This document shows, in pieces, positions 4,999 to 7,630 of a DNA stretch of 7,630 nt. The notes beneath the pieces were generated by a model that did no database searches, was not told the origin of the DNA, and worked only from the letters and a program-made list of their open reading frames with translations. Within the stretch, counting starts at the first letter, position 1; every line of letters starts with the position of its first letter. Origin of the DNA: Nitriliruptoraceae bacterium. Lineage in GTDB: Bacteria; Actinomycetota; Nitriliruptoria; Nitriliruptorales; Nitriliruptoraceae. A program made the position numbers and the translations under genes. Location: assembly GCA_007121975.1 (NCBI GenBank), contig SKJO01000380.1, positions 1-7,630 on the forward strand, written 5' to 3'.

Positions 4999-7630
4999 AT
5001 GGTGCGCGTCCGCAGGCTCAACGCGTTGGTCGCCGTCGTGGCGGCCGTGGTGCTCGTCCTGCACCCCGCCAGTGGTGCGCTGGCGTTGCCGGACGACGTG
5101 GCGGGCGACCAGTCTTCGGTCGACCCGCTTCCCGTCGCGCCCGCCTCGGAGGATGGTCGGGTCCCCGTCATCATCGAGCTCGCCGTCGGGTTCGTGCCCC
5201 CGGGGCTGCTCTCCGCCCCCGCTGCCGGCGTCCAGGAACGGGTCGTGGACCACGTGCGCAACCAGGTCGCCCGCGGCGCGCTCGGGCTGGACGCCGAGGT
5301 GACCGCCGAGTTCTCGGTCGTCCCCTACCTCGGCGTCTCGGTCGCGCCCGACGAGCTCGCCGAGCTCGCGCGCCTGCCCGGCGTGCGCAACGTCACGCCC
5401 GACGAGACCGTCACCCTCGACCTCGATGCCAGCGTGCGGACGGTGGGCGCAGCCGAGCCAACCCCGGTGTTCGGCGGGCAGGGGCTCACCGGGGCGGGCC
5501 AGGCCATCGCCATCATCGACACGGGGATCGAGGATCACGAGTTCCTGCGTCGTGCCGATGGCACCAGCCGGGTCGTCGCCGAGGCCTGCTTCGCGCGCGG
5601 GCAGGGCGGTTCGCTGACTACCCCGGGCAGCTGCCGGGATGAAGCCGTCCAGGAGATCGGTCCGGGCGCTGCCGCCCCGGTCGGCGACCACGGCATCCAC
5701 GTTGCGGGCATCGCCGCCGGAGGGCACGCGGCCGCGGTCCTGGACGGCGCGCCCACCCAGGGCGTGGCCCCGGGCGCCGACCTCGTCGTCGCACAGACGT
5801 TCAACATCTTCGACGACGGCAGCCGCCGGGCCTACATCAGCGACCTGGTGCTGGCCATGGAGTGGATCCACGACGGCGTCCTGGTCGATCACGACGTCGC
5901 CGCCGTCAACCTCAGCCTGGGCTCGGCTGCGACGGACACCTGCAACGCCACCGGCAGCTGGGATGCCTTCGCCACCGCTGCCGACCTCCTGCGCGAGGAC
6001 GGGGTCCTGACCATTTCGTCGTCGGGCAACGGTGGCAACCGAGACCGCATCGGCACACCCGCCTGCCTCGATGAGGTCGTCGCCGTCGGTGCGACCAACG
6101 CCGCCGGGGAGATCGCGTGGTACAGCGACATCCGCGCCGACGACCCCGACCTGCTGCTGGCTCCCGGGTCGAGCATCTACTCGGCCACGCTCGATGGCGG
6201 CTACCTGTTCAAGTCCGGCACCTCGATGGCCGCCCCCCACGTCGCCGGCGCTCTGGCCCTGCTGCGCGAGGCCCAGCCCTCGGCCGGCCCCGACGCACTG
6301 CTGACGGCGCTGCGTGAGAGCAGGACCTTGATCGATGACACCCGAACCGACGGCACCGTCCTGGGCCTGCCGCTGCTCGACGTACCGCAGGCCCTGACCG
6401 CCCTGCCCGGCGCGCCCGGTGCACCCTCCGCACCGCTCGACGTCCAGGCCACCGAGGTTCCCGACAGCCCGGACGGCGAGGTGGTGGTCTCCTGGACCGC
6501 CCCGACCTCTGCCGGCGAGAGCACCGTGCAACGCTACGACGTGCTGGCCAGCCCGGGCGGTGGGGGCTGCACGACCGAGGCGTCGGGCAGCGAACCCGCC
6601 CCGACGACCTGCGCCGTCAACGGCCTGCGTGACGGAACCTCGACGGTCTTCACCGTCGTGGCGACCAACGAGCAGGGGACTGGCGCTTCATCGACACCAT
6701 CCGATCCGATCGTCACCAGCTCCGTTCCCGGAGCCCCGACCACGCTGTCCACCAATGCCGACGACTCCGAGGTGATCCTGAACTGGCAGGCCCCGGCCAG
6801 TGACGGCGGCCGTCCCATCACCGGCTACACCGTCGAACAGTCCACCGACGACGGCGCCTCCTGGAGCGCTGCCACCACCTCCCCGACGACCGTAACGGGC
6901 ACCTCGGCGACCATCATCGACTTGGTGAACGGCACCGCCTACCTCTTCCGTGTAACCGCGACCAACCTTCGTGGGGACAGCAGCCCGTCCGAGCCGTCTG
7001 ATCCGGTTACGCCGGGCAGCACTCCCGCCGCCCCGACCAACGTCACCGCCTCGGCCGGCGACACCACCGCCGAGGTGTCCTGGACCGCCCCGACCGACAC
7101 CGGCGGCGTCTCGCTCACGGCCTACACCGTCACCGCAGACCCTGGCGGCGCCACCTGCACCAGCCAGGACCCATCCGGCGACCCGCCGACCACCTGCACC
7201 GTCACCGGCCTGACCAACGGCACCCCCTACACGTTCACCGTCGCGGCGACCAACAGCTTCGGCACCGGCCCGGTGTCCACACCGTCCGCCGAAGTCACCC
7301 CGACCGGCGCCCCCACCGCACCCACCGACGTGGCCGCCATCGCCGGCAACGCCGAGGTGGCACTGACCTGGGACGCCCCCGCCAACGACGGCGGACTGCC
7401 CATCACCGGCTACACCGTCGAGCAGTCCACCAACGGCGGCACCACCTGGGCGGCTGCGACCACCGCACCAGCCACCCCGACCGATCCCGCAGCGACCGTC
7501 ACCAGCCTGATCAACGGCACCACCTACGTGTTCCGCGTCACCGCAACCAACGGCGTCGGCACCGGGCCCGCCTCCGCCCCCTCCAACGAAGCGCGACCCG
7601 CCACCGTGCCCGACGCGCCCTCAGCACCGA
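4999..7630 (+). CDS. Secreted subtilisin-like (S8) protease with I9-type propeptide and FN3 repeats (3' end outside window)
   Basis: The frame runs from ATG 4999, with GGGAG at 4988-4992 six bases upstream, to the right edge: 877 residues visible and no stop. Residues 1-29 are a signal peptide (MVRVRR, hydrophobic core 7-21, cleavage after ALA at 27-29). Residues about 52-142 look like an inhibitor I9 propeptide, ending in YLGVSVAPDELAELARLPGV. The peptidase domain (about 160-455) has the complete triad: D174 in AIIDTGI, H231 in DHGIHVAG and S409 in SGTSMAAPHVAG, with the oxyanion N344 in SSSGNGGN. The usual Thr of HGTH is Ile233. Four complete FN3 domains follow (about 475-573, 575-673, 675-770, 771-869) and a fifth begins at about 870. 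Domains 1 and 3 share a disulfide-sized Cys pair (C524/C538, C720/C733), and domains 2 and 4 share GYTVEQST. The enzyme probably cleaves proteins outside the cell or at its surface; the C-terminus, which might hold an anchor, is not visible. It diverges from the sigma operon. Confidence 0.93.
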   Translation, partial: MVRVRRLNALVAVVAAVVLVLHPASGALALPDDVAGDQSSVDPLPVAPASEDGRVPVIIELAVGFVPPGLLSAPAAGVQERVVDHVRNQVARGALGLDAEVTAEFSVVPYLGVSVAPDELAELARLPGVRNVTPDETVTLDLDASVRTVGAAEPTPVFGGQGLTGAGQAIAIIDTGIEDHEFLRRADGTSRVVAEACFARGQGGSLTTPGSCRDEAVQEIGPGAAAPVGDHGIHVAGIAAGGHAAAVLDGAPTQGVAPGADLVVAQTFNIFDDGSRRAYISDLVLAMEWIHDGVLVDHDVAAVNLSLGSAATDTCNATGSWDAFATAADLLREDGVLTISSSGNGGNRDRIGTPACLDEVVAVGATNAAGEIAWYSDIRADDPDLLLAPGSSIYSATLDGGYLFKSGTSMAAPHVAGALALLREAQPSAGPDALLTALRESRTLIDDTRTDGTVLGLPLLDVPQALTALPGAPGAPSAPLDVQATEVPDSPDGEVVVSWTAPTSAGESTVQRYDVLASPGGGGCTTEASGSEPAPTTCAVNGLRDGTSTVFTVVATNEQGTGASSTPSDPIVTSSVPGAPTTLSTNADDSEVILNWQAPASDGGRPITGYTVEQSTDDGASWSAATTSPTTVTGTSATIIDLVNGTAYLFRVTATNLRGDSSPSEPSDPVTPGSTPAAPTNVTASAGDTTAEVSWTAPTDTGGVSLTAYTVTADPGGATCTSQDPSGDPPTTCTVTGLTNGTPYTFTVAATNSFGTGPVSTPSAEVTPTGAPTAPTDVAAIAGNAEVALTWDAPANDGGLPITGYTVEQSTNGGTTWAAATTAPATPTDPAATVTSLINGTTYVFRVTATNGVGTGPASAPSNEARPATVPDAPSAP
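6493..7570 (+). repeat. About 585-bp two-domain super-repeat in the FN3 array
   Basis: FN3 domains alternate as A-B-A-B. The A-type core TGGACCGCCCCGACC recurs at 6493 and 7081 (588 bp apart). The B-type run CCCATCACCGGCTACACC recurs at 6814 and 7399 (585 bp apart). The unit is therefore a pair of domains, about 195 residues, duplicated in tandem. Confidence 0.7.

Noticed and set aside
4728..5642. 304-codon plus-strand frame over the protease start
   Set aside because: An Arg-rich shadow; the other frame has the signal peptide, propeptide and Asp motif and continues to the window end.
4714..6531. 605-codon open frame on the minus strand opposite the protease
   Set aside because: It lies opposite a gene with a full catalytic triad, signal peptide and propeptide. 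Its translation is Gly/Arg/Val-rich without a recognisable domain, as expected for the complement of GC-rich coding DNA.

Overview
The window is very GC-rich, and its codons favour G or C at the third position. It carries SLH-domain and RCC1-type surface proteins, an ECF sigma factor with a membrane partner, and a secreted subtilase with FN3 repeats. Together these point to a high-GC Gram-positive bacterium (Actinomycetota), perhaps a deep-branching class. That placement is inference, since no rRNA or marker gene is present. No tRNA, rRNA, CRISPR array, transposase or phage gene was seen.

Layout. (1) 2-598 (+): the C-terminal part of a CsaB-like polysaccharide pyruvyltransferase, cut by the left edge. 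(2) 599-818: a 220-bp leader with potential RNA structure and a clear Shine-Dalgarno sequence at its end. (3) 819-2741 (+): a complete secreted protein with three SLH domains, a Pro/Glu linker and a seven-bladed RCC1-type propeller. (4) 2742-2954: a convergent intergenic region with a 32-bp tandem repeat and a stem-loop that may be a terminator. (5) 4549-2955 (-): a two-gene operon, an ECF sigma factor overlapping by 4 bp a single-pass membrane protein that is probably its anti-sigma factor. (6) 4550-4998: a divergent control region with a cluster of inverted repeats and candidate promoters on both strands. (7) 4999-7630 (+): a secreted S8 (subtilisin-like) protease with an I9-type propeptide and at least four FN3 domains, running off the right edge.

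How the parts may fit together. In Gram-positive bacteria CsaB adds pyruvate ketals to the secondary cell-wall polymer, and SLH domains bind that modified polymer. The first two genes are therefore a plausible modify-and-anchor pair. The sigma/anti-sigma pair senses or regulates something at the envelope. It sits between the SLH-RCC1 gene and the secreted protease and shares a divergent control region with the protease. The whole window reads as a cell-surface locus. That these genes form one regulated system is inference; the least conventional parts are the SLH-RCC1 fusion, the disordered acidic ectodomain of the anti-sigma candidate, and the inverted-repeat cluster at 4647-4779.
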